Source: CAZYBU01 sp964645775 | GTDB taxonomy: Bacteria; Spirochaetota; UBA4802; UBA5550 | Assembly (NCBI GenBank): GCA_964645775.1 | Contig: CAZYBU010000005.1 | Coordinates: forward strand, 1-64,000 | DNA length: 64,000 nt | Direction of reading: 5' to 3' | Shown here: piece after piece, positions 44,189-53,154 of the stretch | How the letters are laid out: each line of letters opens with the position of its first letter | Numbering within the stretch: the stretch's first letter is position 1 | Translations under genes and position numbers: made by a program | The notes under the pieces: model-generated | What the model was told of the DNA's origin: nothing | The model's database searches: none | What the model saw: the letters and a program-made list of their open reading frames with translations, nothing else

Positions 44189-45927
44189 TAACCATGAACC
44201 GAAGCGGTATCATTTCCGGAGTGGAAAGGGTTGCCGCATGGAAAGACCTTTTGAATGATATTAATGTCTTCCCTGTCGCCGACGGTGACACGGGAGTTAA
44301 TCTTGTTACAAGCCTCTCTCCCCTTCGGCTTCTGGAGGTTGAGGCTGACGACGTCATCGACAGGATGCTGATCGCGGCCCGTGGGAACTCAGGTAACATC
44401 GCCACCCTCTTTTTTTCCGGATTCCTTGAAACCTGGCCCGTGGAGAACTATCCCCTCGCGCTTGAGGCGGGAAGGGATAGGGCCTATCGGGCCGTTTCGA
44501 GCCCGGTTCCCGGTACAATGTTGTCATTCTTTGATGATCTCTGCGATAGTTTCAGCGAGCACAGGCCCGATATTAACCAGGGCGCGGAAGGAAAGGTTAT
44601 AGCCGACCTCGTGGAGAGCGTTAAGAACACCACATCCCGGCTTCCCGCTCTTCAGGACGCGGGTGTGATTGATGCCGGCGCCCTGGGAATGTTCATCTTT
44701 TTCGAGACCTTTTTCCTCTCACTGGCCGGAAAAGAGGAAGGGTATGTCTCTATCCTTGATGAATTCAGTGAGGGTCTGACCCTCAAGGCAGGATACCGGG
44801 CTGAATCGGAAATGGGCTTCTGTGTAGATCTAGTACTTGAAGCAGGAGAGAATACATCTGACCTTGAAGAAAAAGTAAGCGCTCTGGGAGAGAGTGGTAT
44901 CGTTATTCGGGAGAAGGACAGGGTGAAGGTCCATCTTCATTCCGATGACCTGGAGAGTGTGCGGCGGGACATGGAGTCCCTGGGTACAATCGTCAACTGG
45001 TCCGTGGATGACATTGATGCACAGGTTCGGTCCTTCGGAAGAAACCAGACAGGCCGGATCCATATCGTCACCGATGCGGCTGGGTCCCTGACCATGGATC
45101 AGTCCCGTTCCCTGGGTTTGACTCTCCTGAATAGCTATCTAAATATAGGAGACACCTCCAAACCGGAGACCTACTTCGATCCCGCTGAACTTTATCGGGC
45201 AATGGATCGAGGTATTCCCGTATCTACATCCCAGGCCTCAATCTTTGAAAGGCATCACTTTTACAGCAGTCTGTGCGAACGGTTTGAACAGGTCCTCTAT
45301 CTTTCCGTCGGTTCCGTGTTTACAGGCAATTATCAGACGGCTCTGGAGTGGAAAGAGAAGAACGATACCGGGGATACCTTCCGTGTTATCGATTCTACGG
45401 CGGCATCGGGACGTCTTGCCGTCTTTTCCCTTGCCGTTCAGCGGTTCGCGGCCGGGGACACTTCCCTGGACGAAGTTGAACAATACGCCCTTGATATCCG
45501 GGATCATTGCTCGGAGTATCTCTTCCTGAATCAGCTGAAGTTCCTCGCGGCCGGAGGGCGGCTTTCAAAAGGCAGTGCCTTTTTCGGCGATATGCTCAGA
45601 ATGAAACCGGTCATCTCTCCCCTGGCGGAGGGAGCTAAGAAAATAGACGTTGTCCATACCTTTGAGCAGCAGGTGGATTACGCCCTGGACCGTGTTAGTA
45701 AAGAGCTTCCCCTCACTTCCCGTCCCCTGGTTCTTCTGGAGTATTCGGACAACAAAGAGACAGTGGAGGGTCTCATTTATGATAAGATTTCCCGCCTTCT
45801 CCCCCAGGCAGAGATTTTAACCGGCCCACTGTCATTGACTTCCGGAGCCCATATGGGTCCCGGCACCTGGGGGATCGCATGGGTGCCGGAGGAATGCCTC
45901 CCGGAAGCACGCAGAGGAAGAGAATAA
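44185..45927 (+). CDS. FakA-FakB fusion: single-chain fatty acid kinase-like protein
   Basis: 580 aa. Residues 1-180 match the DhaL-type kinase domain of FakA: NVFPVADGDTGVN (27-39), AARGNSGNIATLF and DAGALG. About 205-290 match the FakA middle domain (VKVHLHSDDLESV). From about 292 the protein is a DegV/FakB lipid-binding domain: IHIVTDAAGSLT, STSQAS, SVGSVFTGNYQTAL, LKFLAAGGRLSKG and AHMGPGTWGIAW. FakA phosphorylates a fatty acid held by FakB; here both are one chain. It is translationally coupled to the thioesterase (ATGA) and to the ketosynthase. The product would be an acyl-phosphate, the donor used by PlsY. The family is seen; the substrate is inferred. Confidence 0.85.
   Translation: MITMNRSGIISGVERVAAWKDLLNDINVFPVADGDTGVNLVTSLSPLRLLEVEADDVIDRMLIAARGNSGNIATLFFSGFLETWPVENYPLALEAGRDRAYRAVSSPVPGTMLSFFDDLCDSFSEHRPDINQGAEGKVIADLVESVKNTTSRLPALQDAGVIDAGALGMFIFFETFFLSLAGKEEGYVSILDEFSEGLTLKAGYRAESEMGFCVDLVLEAGENTSDLEEKVSALGESGIVIREKDRVKVHLHSDDLESVRRDMESLGTIVNWSVDDIDAQVRSFGRNQTGRIHIVTDAAGSLTMDQSRSLGLTLLNSYLNIGDTSKPETYFDPAELYRAMDRGIPVSTSQASIFERHHFYSSLCERFEQVLYLSVGSVFTGNYQTALEWKEKNDTGDTFRVIDSTAASGRLAVFSLAVQRFAAGDTSLDEVEQYALDIRDHCSEYLFLNQLKFLAAGGRLSKGSAFFGDMLRMKPVISPLAEGAKKIDVVHTFEQQVDYALDRVSKELPLTSRPLVLLEYSDNKETVEGLIYDKISRLLPQAEILTGPLSLTSGAHMGPGTWGIAWVPEECLPEARRGRE
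44772..44782. repeat. GGGTCWGACCC palindrome, in the FakAB gene
   Basis: Exact copy within the 15-bp palindrome GAGGGTCTGACCCTC, read as Glu-Gly-Leu-Thr-Leu in the linker after the kinase domain. Confidence 0.85.
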
Positions 45928-47147
45928 TGAGAAGGGTCGTAATAACAGGTGTGGGAGTTCGTTCGCCCCTGGGTCACACAGGGGACACACTTTTTGACGC
46001 CATTCTTGACAACCGTTCCGGTATCCGCGCCATGCCTGAATGGAAGAGTATAGATCACCTGAACTGCCATGTGGCGGGTTCCTGCGAGGATATCGATGAG
46101 AAAGCTATCCCCAGGAACCACAGAAGGACCATGGGGCGTGTCGCTGTCCTGGCCGGCCTCTCGGCCATGGACGCTGTCCGGGACGCCGGTCTTTCCGACG
46201 AGGAGGTTTCTTCCCCCGGTTGCGGCGTCTCTTACGGTTCCACGGAGGGGAGCAGCAGCGTCCTGGAGGAGTTCCTTTCTAAAATACTCAGCGACTACAG
46301 CCTCAAGGGCCTTGCCTCCTCTACGTACCTTAAATTCATGAGCCATACCTGCGCGGCCAATATTGCCGGTATGTTCCAGAGCCGGGGACCGGTTATCGCC
46401 TCCTGTACCGCCTGTGTGGCCGGTTCCCAGGGAATCGGTTTCGGATATGAGGCTATCCGGGAGGGAAGGGCCGATGTCATGATAACCGGGGGCGCGGAAG
46501 AGCTCCACTTTGTCCACGCAGGCGTTTTCGATGTCATGAGGGCCACTTCCACAGGCTACAACGGCCGGCCGGAGGAGACGCCCCGTCCCTTTGACCGGGA
46601 TCGGGACGGGCTGGTTGTCTCCGAGGGGAGCGGCTGCCTTATTTTGGAAGAGTACGAACGGGCCCGGTCCCGGGGTGCGAAAATTTACGGTGAGGTCCGG
46701 GGATACGGGACCAATTGCGACGGCTTTCACCTGACCCGTCCCAGCAGCGAGGGGATGTCCGGAGTCATGAAGAAGGCCCTGGCGGACGCTTCCCTGAACC
46801 CTGAAGATATTGGTCACATCAACGCCCACGCAACGGCCACAGAGGCGGGAGACGTGGCGGAATCGGAAGCGGTCCATTCCCTCTTCGGTGACAGGGTCCC
46901 TGTTACCGCCTTCAAGGGATACCTGGGCCATTCCCTGGGTGCCTGCGGCGCCATAGAATCGATCATCTCTCTCTGGATACTGGCCCGGGGAGTGATTCCC
47001 CCGTCCCGTAACCTCTCCACTCCTGATCCGGAGTGCGCTCCCGTAGCTCACGTGAGAGAGATTATTGAAGAGAAACCTTTGCTTGTCATGAATAATAACT
47101 TTGCCTTCGGGGGTATAAATACCTCTCTGATCTTTTCTACTCTATAG
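45927..47147 (+). CDS. Beta-ketoacyl-ACP synthase (FabF-like)
   Basis: 406 aa, KAS I/II type. The Cys-His-His triad is complete: Cys163 in ASCTACVAGSQG, His in NAHATATEAGD and His in FKGYLGHSLGACG. I chose ATG 45927, which shares a base with the preceding stop. It would extend the polyene chain with malonyl-ACP. It is one of two ketosynthases in the locus; the other is fused to a chain-length factor. It is probably an elongating enzyme with relaxed starter choice. Confidence 0.92.
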   Translation: MRRVVITGVGVRSPLGHTGDTLFDAILDNRSGIRAMPEWKSIDHLNCHVAGSCEDIDEKAIPRNHRRTMGRVAVLAGLSAMDAVRDAGLSDEEVSSPGCGVSYGSTEGSSSVLEEFLSKILSDYSLKGLASSTYLKFMSHTCAANIAGMFQSRGPVIASCTACVAGSQGIGFGYEAIREGRADVMITGGAEELHFVHAGVFDVMRATSTGYNGRPEETPRPFDRDRDGLVVSEGSGCLILEEYERARSRGAKIYGEVRGYGTNCDGFHLTRPSSEGMSGVMKKALADASLNPEDIGHINAHATATEAGDVAESEAVHSLFGDRVPVTAFKGYLGHSLGACGAIESIISLWILARGVIPPSRNLSTPDPECAPVAHVREIIEEKPLLVMNNNFAFGGINTSLIFSTL

Positions 47148-47161
47148 GCGCCGTCTCTTTT

Positions 47162-47890
47162 ATGAAATCACCTTCCATAACAGTTCTCATCCCGGTCTAT
47201 AACCACGGGAGCCGTATCGCCGGGGTTGTGCAGGATGTCATGGCTAAGGGATACGATCTTCTCGTGGTGGACGACGGTTCCACGGACTCCACCCGTGAAA
47301 AAGTGGAGAATATACCCGGAGTACCTCTGCTTATCCATGATGAGAACCGGGGTAAAGGCGCGGCTCTGATGACAGGCTTTCGTGCTCTGAAAGATGGTTG
47401 CAGATGGGTTCTTACCATAGATGGGGACGGTCAGCACAGCGTGGATGACATAGAAGTCTTTATCCGGGAAATAGAGAGAGATCCCGAACCGAGGATTATA
47501 TGCGGATATCGTCAGGGTATGGACGCGGAAGATGTCCCCTGGACCAGCAGCTTCGGTCGTAAGTTCTCCAATTTCTGGGTCCGTCTTTCCGGCGGGCCTC
47601 CCATCCGGGACAGCCAGAGCGGATTGAGGCTCTATCCCCTTCCGGAGAGCGCTGAACTGAACGTTAAGAGCAAACGGTATCAGTTCGAGATTGAGGTTCT
47701 TGTCCTGGCCCGCTTGAAGGGTATTCCGGTTACGGAAGTTCCTGTTCAGGTTAGCTACCAGGAGGGTGAGAGGATATCCCATTTCAAACCCTGGACCGAT
47801 TTTTGGAGAAACGCCGCCACCTTCGCGCGCCTTATCACAATGAGAATACTGCTATTCCTTCCCCTCAGACGGAGGATATCCTTCCTGTAA
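47162..47890 (+). CDS. Glycosyltransferase family 2
   Basis: 242 aa, DPM1/DPG-synthase-like GT-A fold: VLIPVYNHGSRIAGVV, LLVVDDGSTDST, TIDGDGQHS, DSQSGLRLY. It transfers a sugar from a nucleotide donor to a lipid carrier. There is one hydrophobic C-terminal segment (LITMRILLFLPL). GT2 genes are a regular part of aryl polyene clusters and may glycosylate the lipid carrier. It starts 14 nt after the ketosynthase stop. Confidence 0.92.
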   Translation: MKSPSITVLIPVYNHGSRIAGVVQDVMAKGYDLLVVDDGSTDSTREKVENIPGVPLLIHDENRGKGAALMTGFRALKDGCRWVLTIDGDGQHSVDDIEVFIREIERDPEPRIICGYRQGMDAEDVPWTSSFGRKFSNFWVRLSGGPPIRDSQSGLRLYPLPESAELNVKSKRYQFEIEVLVLARLKGIPVTEVPVQVSYQEGERISHFKPWTDFWRNAATFARLITMRILLFLPLRRRISFL

Positions 47891-47906
47891 AGGAACCGCT
47901 TTGATC

Positions 47907-50900
47907 ATGACGAGGAGAAAAAGAGTATTTTTATTGTCGATCATTATGGCCGTTCTGGCCGGGGCTCTTCTCCTGGTCCTTACCAGGTTGCAGGTAGAGA
48001 GCAATCTTATCTCCTCCCTGCCCGGTAATGATCCGGTTCTGAAACATTCCAGGGAGATTTTCCAGGCCAATCCCATACAGAATGTTGCCCTTGTAAGCCT
48101 GACCCTTACAGGCTCTGACCCCGGTATCCTGCACGACGCTGCTGAGGAAGTTAAGGAGAAGATGTACGGCAGCGGTCTCTTTCGTTCCGTGGGCGTGGAA
48201 GAGATGGGCGAGAGTTTCACGGAGATGCTTTTTTATACCGCCAGGAATCTTCCCATCCTTTTTAGCGAGGAGGAACTGAAGAAGGCCAAACCGAATCTTG
48301 AGAAGGAAAAGGTGAGGCTTCGAGTCCGTGAGATTTACCGGGAACTGACCGGTTTCGGCGGCATCGGTCAGGGTGAACTGATTTCCAGGGACCCGCTTCA
48401 GCTCCGGCACCTTCAGTTAAAAAAGATGGCCGGTCTCCTGCCCGTCGGAGATGTCCGGTACAGGGAAGGTAACCTTGTTTCATCCGACGGTCGGCATCTT
48501 CTTGTCATTGCCCGGACCTCCCCTGAGAAGGGAGAACCACTGGAAGTCGACTCGTTCCTGAACGATCTAAAGAACGACCTGGAAAGAAAATATGACATCC
48601 TTGTTCATCACGCCGGGGCTTACAGGGCATCCGCTGATAATGAGTCCATGATACGTGCCGATGTCCGGAGGGCGGTCATGATCGCCACTGTCTGCATTAT
48701 ACTTCTTCTGGTTTTTTCCTTTCCCAGACCCTGGATCGGTCTCCTGGCCCTTCTCCCCGCGCTGAGCGGTATCCTGCTGGCCATGGCCATCTTCGCTCTT
48801 TTCGGTATTCCCCTCTCCCTCATTGCCATCGGATTTGGAGGCGCCATCGTATCCATTTCCGTCGATCATGGCGTGGCTTATATCCTTTTTCTGGACCGCC
48901 CCTATCGGACCGAGGGGAAGAGAGTGGCCCGCTACGTTCGTAATCTGGGGCTCCTTGCCGTTATTACGAGTGTGGGCGCCTTCTTTTTTCTGGGGGTAAG
49001 CGGATTTCGAGTCTTCTCTCAGATCGGACAGTTCGCGGCCCTGGGGATTCTTTTCTCGTTTATTTCACTTCACCTGTTCTTTCCGGTACTGGTCCCCTCC
49101 CTTCCCCCTGCGAAGCGCTCCAGAAGCGTCCTTCTCCAGAGATTGACACTCCACATCGATCTGAAGAGGCTTTTTCCCCTGCTGGCGGGTCTGACCCTCA
49201 TCTTTGCTTCAGTGATCCTCTTCAGGCCCCCGCATTTTGCGGCTGACATACGATCGATGAACTCCCTCCGTCCTGATACCCTTAAGGCGGAAGAGGCGAT
49301 ACAGGAGACCTGGGGTGACTGGGGAAGGAGCGGATACCTCATGATCCGGGCGGAGGATACCCTGATCCTGAGGGAAAAGAACGACAGGATCCATGATATT
49401 GCCTGTCAGGTTGGGGTCAGACCCGCTCTTCTCACCACGGATTTCTTCCCTTCCATGGATGTCCGCCGGAAAAACCTCGCCTCCTGGAAGGAATTCTGGA
49501 ACAGGGAAAGAAGGGAAGAACTACGCAGAACTTTCAGCCGGGCCGCCCGGGAAGAAGGATTACGGGCTTCGGTTTTTGAACCTTTCTTCGAAAAACTGAA
49601 AGACCCGGAGATAAAGGAGATCCGCATTGACGATGAAATGCTCGATCTCTTCGGAGTCCGCAAAGAGGGTGATGGACTGGTCCAGTATGTGCCGGTCCAG
49701 GCCGAATCGAAGGAGAAGGCCTTTGAGTTTTTTAACGGAATTTCGAAAATGGAGGGGGTCCGGTACTATGATCCCGGTCTCTTTACGGAACGGCTTTCCC
49801 GATCTCTGGCCAGGGGATTTTTCCTCGTTCTGGGTCTGGTGGCCGCGGGCGTAACGATATTTCTTTTTTTCTATTTCCTGGATATTCGTCTTCTCCTTCT
49901 CTCCCTGGCCCCTGTCTTTTTTGCACTCCTTGCTACCATGGCGATTCTCTCCCTTACGGGAGGAAGGCTCGGTCTGCCGGCTCTGATGCTATCCGTGGTG
50001 ATATTCGGCATGGGGATCGATTATTCCCTGTATTATATCCGCTCCTTCCAGTTTTCCGGGAGCGAAAGGGAGGAGACACTGGGATTAATACGGTTGACCA
50101 TACTGGTGGCAGGCGCCTCCACCTTTTTCGGTTTCGCTTCCCTCTCTTTTTCCAGCCACGCCCTTCTTGAGAACGCGGGGATCGTCACCGGGCTCGGCAT
50201 CGCGGGAACCCTGGTTTCAACTCTTATCATTGTTCCCTGGGGACTGGAAAAGATCGAGTCCTCGCGCAATCATAAAAGTATCGATACCGTGGAGCCAGGT
50301 TCCCGTAAACACAGAACCCTTACCCTGAAACGGTATTCCGGCCTTGAGGCCGGTGTGCGTCTCTTCGCGCGTTTCAAGATGATCCTTGATCCGATGTTTC
50401 CGCGACTTCTCGATTTTATCGGAGACGGGAGGGTCATCCTCGATATTGGCTGCGGCTATGGTGTCCCATCCAGCTGGCTTATGACCGTGATGCCGGAAAT
50501 TCGTGTATATGGAATCGATCCGGATGACATGAGAGTCCGGGCAGCGAGCCGGGCCTGGGAGGGCAGGGGAGTGGCGCGCGTGGGTTCAGCTCCCTCTCTT
50601 CCAGAGGAAGGAGGCAGGGCAGACACGATCCTCCTTGTCGATGTTATTCATTATCTTGATGATGAGGAGTGTTCCCGGCTTTTCGAGAACTGCGCCCGGA
50701 GGCTTCATGGAGGAGGACGCGTCGTTATTCGCGTCACGGTGCCGCTGGAAGGGAAAAGGACTTTCTTCCGGTTCATGGAAGACCTGGCCGGAAAACCGAC
50801 CGTGTTTCGTTCAGTGGCTCATATAACAAGGATGGCTTCAGAAAAAAACCTTTCTGTTTGTCACACGGAACCGACGGCCTCGGGCAGGGAAGAGACATGG

Positions 50901-50933
50901 ATTATCCTCTATCGGCGCAGGGAAGGAGAATGA
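47907..50933 (+). CDS. MMPL exporter fused to a SAM methyltransferase
   Basis: About 1008 aa. Residues 1-790 form an RND/MMPL-type exporter with 12 TM helices in two halves, each beginning with a single TM and a periplasmic loop (VLAGALLLVLTRLQVESNL; LFPLLAGLTLIFASVILFRP). The second half includes VVIFGMGIDYSLYYIRSF. From about 800 the chain becomes a soluble class I methyltransferase (VILDIGCGYGVPSSWL; YGIDPDDMRVR; ILLVDVIHYLDDEE). In known aryl polyene clusters these are separate genes. The start may also be TTG 47901, which has the better spacing to AAAGGA. ATGA overlap couples it to the next gene. Confidence 0.87.
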   Translation: MTRRKRVFLLSIIMAVLAGALLLVLTRLQVESNLISSLPGNDPVLKHSREIFQANPIQNVALVSLTLTGSDPGILHDAAEEVKEKMYGSGLFRSVGVEEMGESFTEMLFYTARNLPILFSEEELKKAKPNLEKEKVRLRVREIYRELTGFGGIGQGELISRDPLQLRHLQLKKMAGLLPVGDVRYREGNLVSSDGRHLLVIARTSPEKGEPLEVDSFLNDLKNDLERKYDILVHHAGAYRASADNESMIRADVRRAVMIATVCIILLLVFSFPRPWIGLLALLPALSGILLAMAIFALFGIPLSLIAIGFGGAIVSISVDHGVAYILFLDRPYRTEGKRVARYVRNLGLLAVITSVGAFFFLGVSGFRVFSQIGQFAALGILFSFISLHLFFPVLVPSLPPAKRSRSVLLQRLTLHIDLKRLFPLLAGLTLIFASVILFRPPHFAADIRSMNSLRPDTLKAEEAIQETWGDWGRSGYLMIRAEDTLILREKNDRIHDIACQVGVRPALLTTDFFPSMDVRRKNLASWKEFWNRERREELRRTFSRAAREEGLRASVFEPFFEKLKDPEIKEIRIDDEMLDLFGVRKEGDGLVQYVPVQAESKEKAFEFFNGISKMEGVRYYDPGLFTERLSRSLARGFFLVLGLVAAGVTIFLFFYFLDIRLLLLSLAPVFFALLATMAILSLTGGRLGLPALMLSVVIFGMGIDYSLYYIRSFQFSGSEREETLGLIRLTILVAGASTFFGFASLSFSSHALLENAGIVTGLGIAGTLVSTLIIVPWGLEKIESSRNHKSIDTVEPGSRKHRTLTLKRYSGLEAGVRLFARFKMILDPMFPRLLDFIGDGRVILDIGCGYGVPSSWLMTVMPEIRVYGIDPDDMRVRAASRAWEGRGVARVGSAPSLPEEGGRADTILLVDVIHYLDDEECSRLFENCARRLHGGGRVVIRVTVPLEGKRTFFRFMEDLAGKPTVFRSVAHITRMASEKNLSVCHTEPTASGREETWIILYRRREGE
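48111..48121. repeat. Near-copy of GGGTCWGACCC, in the MMPL gene
   Basis: GGCTCTGACCC, one mismatch, read as Gly-Ser-Asp-Pro in the first periplasmic loop. Could be chance, but it lies in the copy-rich zone. Confidence 0.4.
49187..49197. repeat. GGGTCWGACCC palindrome, in the MMPL gene
   Basis: Exact copy read as Ala-Gly-Leu-Thr-Leu inside a TM helix that begins the second half of the exporter. Confidence 0.85.
49414..49424. repeat. GGGTCWGACCC palindrome, in the MMPL gene
   Basis: Exact copy read as Val-Gly-Val-Arg-Pro in the second periplasmic loop. Confidence 0.85.
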
Positions 50934-51799
50934 GAATAGCCTTTTATACTATCCTGGTCTTCCTCTCCAGGTTCCTGGGTACATGGATACTGGATGCGGG
51001 CATCCTCGTGGTAACAGCCGGGTTCTTTATCTTATTCCCGGGACGAGTCAAAAACAGCATCCGTTTTTTTCAGAGAGTTGAACCGGACCGCTCCTTTTTG
51101 CATTATCTCTCCCTGGCCTGGAAACAGTTTCAGGCCTTCTCTTCCATTTTCAAGAACCGGATCGTACTGGAGAAGGGTGAGGTATCGTGGGAGAGCGAAG
51201 GCATGGAATACCTTCAACATGCGTTGGAGGAAGGGAAAGGGGCTATCCTTCTGATGTCCCATTACGGAAACTGGGAGATGGCCGCCCATCTGCTCCGAAA
51301 CCAGGTGGAGGGTCTGACCCTCTTCATGGGAGAGAAGAAAGACGAGAAACTTGAAAGGCCTCAGAAGGAACACCTTGGGAAGAACAGGGTCGAGGTTGTT
51401 GCCGTACCGGAAATGGAGAACAATCCTTTTCAGCTTATCGACGCCCTTACGGTCCTGAAGAGAGGCGAGATTCTTTCCCTGACGGGAGACCGGCTCCGGG
51501 GAGAGGATGACCGAAGTCTGACGGTCGACTTCCTGGGAGGTAAAATCAAGGTACCTGAAGGTCCTCATCTCCTGGCCCGGCTGAGCGGGGCCCCTCTTCT
51601 TGTTTTTTTTGCAAGGATCCGGGAGGATGGAGGATTGTATTTCCGGTTTTACCGGCCCTGTCACGTGCCAAACTCGGGAAAAAAGGAGAGGGAAAAGGTC
51701 ATTCGAGAATCAGCCCTGCGATACGTGGAACTGCTGGAGGAGCAGGTACGGGAATCACCATGGAACTGGTTTCATTTTGAGAATGTTTTTATCGATTGA
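50930..51799 (+). CDS. LpxL-like lysophospholipid/lipid A acyltransferase
   Basis: 289 aa. An N-terminal TM is followed by the acyltransferase domain with the H-x4-D/E motif (LLMSHYGNWEMA) and a second conserved block (ILSLTGDRLRGEDD). These enzymes move an acyl chain from ACP to a lipid. Aryl polyene clusters usually carry one such gene, thought to place the polyene on a membrane carrier. The start at 50930 overlaps the MMPL stop (ATGA) and has AAGGAG upstream. Confidence 0.88.
   Translation: MRIAFYTILVFLSRFLGTWILDAGILVVTAGFFILFPGRVKNSIRFFQRVEPDRSFLHYLSLAWKQFQAFSSIFKNRIVLEKGEVSWESEGMEYLQHALEEGKGAILLMSHYGNWEMAAHLLRNQVEGLTLFMGEKKDEKLERPQKEHLGKNRVEVVAVPEMENNPFQLIDALTVLKRGEILSLTGDRLRGEDDRSLTVDFLGGKIKVPEGPHLLARLSGAPLLVFFARIREDGGLYFRFYRPCHVPNSGKKEREKVIRESALRYVELLEEQVRESPWNWFHFENVFID
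51310..51320. repeat. GGGTCWGACCC palindrome, in the LpxL-like gene
   Basis: Exact copy within GAGGGTCTGACCCTC, read as Glu-Gly-Leu-Thr-Leu shortly after the H-x4-E active site. Confidence 0.85.
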
Positions 51800-51989
51800 C
51801 CGGCTGTCCGCGCTTTTACTTCGGAATGTGCTTGAATTCATACCCCGCTGTGAAAAAATTGTAACAGACCTGTTTCCATGGTTGTCCCTCTGTCATCAGA
51901 CGTCACAGACAAGGGGTATCCGTTCGTCATGACCTGGAACAGAGTAAAGGACAACCCGGGGAACGGAGGCCGTGCAAGGAGCATAAAGT

Positions 51990-52232
51990 ATGAAAACATC
52001 GGAAATATTTGACAAGATAAAAGATTTTTTCATGGAAGAATTCGAGATCGAAGAGGAACTGATCACTATGGATGCGGGTCTTTTCACGGACCTGGGGCTG
52101 GACAGTATTGACGCCCTGGACATGGTGGGTATGCTCGAATCTAATTATGATATTGAAGTGAAAGAGAACGAAATTAAAAATATACGCACAATTCGAGACG
52201 TGGTACAATTTATATCCGGAAAGGTTGCATGA
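51990..52232 (+). CDS. Acyl carrier protein
   Basis: 80 aa, acidic, with the phosphopantetheine site Ser39 in LGLDSIDALDMV. An AAGGAG ribosome binding site precedes the ATG. It is one of two ACPs in the locus and would carry the growing polyene. Its stop overlaps the next start by 4 bp. The 190-bp gap before it holds no gene that I can see. Confidence 0.93.
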   Translation: MKTSEIFDKIKDFFMEEFEIEEELITMDAGLFTDLGLDSIDALDMVGMLESNYDIEVKENEIKNIRTIRDVVQFISGKVA

Positions 52233-52576
52233 GCACAGACAGGGGATACGCGTTGACGAATCTCTCAAGGCAGGATGGGTCGTTGCGGGCCCGGGTCGAT
52301 ATCCCGGCCCATTCTTTCTGGTTTGACGGTCACTTCCCGGGGGAACCCATACTCCCCGGGGTAGCGCAGATCATGATGGTACGGGATGTCATACTGGCCG
52401 GTTTCTCGCCTCCAGGTGAGTCCTTTTCTCTGAAACGGATTAAGTTCAACCGGATTGTCCAGCCTGATGCCTGCCTGGATGTTCTGGTGGAGAAGAAGAG
52501 AGATTCCATGTATTCCTTCTCGCTTGCTACGGAAGGTGAGACCGTCTCGAGCGGGTTCATGGAGTTTGACCTGTGA
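52229..52576 (+). CDS. FabZ/FabA-like 3-hydroxyacyl-ACP dehydratase
   Basis: 115 aa hotdog protein. The motif FDGHFPGEPILPGVAQIMMV holds the catalytic His of FabZ-type dehydratases and the conserved PVLPG-like strand. It removes water from 3-hydroxyacyl-ACP; with no enoyl reductase in the locus the double bonds would remain, as a polyene needs. It overlaps the ACP stop and the GTG start of the PlsY gene. Confidence 0.88.
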   Translation: MSTDRGYALTNLSRQDGSLRARVDIPAHSFWFDGHFPGEPILPGVAQIMMVRDVILAGFSPPGESFSLKRIKFNRIVQPDACLDVLVEKKRDSMYSFSLATEGETVSSGFMEFDL

Positions 52577-53151
52577 TTACGGCCGCTGTCTCTCTGGCCG
52601 CATACCTCGCCGGGTCCATTAATGTATCGATTATCCTTTTTCGTATACTGGGATGGAAGGATCCCAGGGAGGCCTTCAGCGGAAATCCCGGGGTCACTAA
52701 TGTCTACCGTATCAAGGGACCGGTATTTGCGGGTATAATCCTGCTTCTGGACCTGGGCCGCTCTTTCCTTGTGGCATGGGGGGCGTCCCTTTTTCTTCCC
52801 CTTCACCTTGTTCCGGCGGCCGGCCTGGCCCTTATGATCGGTAACCGTTATCCCTGCTTCCACGGTTTCAGGGGAGGGAAAGGCGTCTCGGCCTTTATAG
52901 GGTTTACTCTTTACGCCCATCCTCTCTTCGCGGCCGCTTCCATGGCGCTCTGGGTTATGATCTACGGTATTATACGTATACCCTTTATCGCTTCCTTCGG
53001 TATGTCCCTGGCCCTCATGACCGGTCTTTTCCTTTACGTGGCGATGGACCCAGTGGGGGTGCTCCTGGCCTTTCACATGCTTGTGCTTGTGGTAATGAAT
53101 CACAGAGGAAACATCCTCGCCCTCATTAACCGGAGAAGCGAAGAAGCATGA
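52573..53151 (+). CDS. plsY: PlsY-like acyl-phosphate:glycerol-3-phosphate acyltransferase
   Basis: 192 aa polytopic membrane enzyme. PlsY motif 1 is kept in part (AGSINVSIILF; FSGNPGVTNVYR), motif 2 as GFRGGKGVSAF and motif 3 as NHRGNILALI. Departures are N for H in the usual GH before motif 2 and DLGRS in place of D-x2-KG. So this is a divergent member, and substrate specificity may be altered. PlsY uses acyl-phosphate, normally from PlsX; no plsX is here, but the FakAB fusion six genes upstream can make the same donor type. Last gene of the operon; its stop is 3 bp from the convergent fabD-like gene. Confidence 0.85.
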   Translation: MITAAVSLAAYLAGSINVSIILFRILGWKDPREAFSGNPGVTNVYRIKGPVFAGIILLLDLGRSFLVAWGASLFLPLHLVPAAGLALMIGNRYPCFHGFRGGKGVSAFIGFTLYAHPLFAAASMALWVMIYGIIRIPFIASFGMSLALMTGLFLYVAMDPVGVLLAFHMLVLVVMNHRGNILALINRRSEEA

Positions 53152-53154
53152 TTG

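Noticed and set aside
45777..47051. 424-codon open frame on the minus strand opposite the ketosynthase gene
   Set aside because: The opposite strand encodes a ketosynthase with its full Cys-His-His triad; the antisense frame shows no family features.
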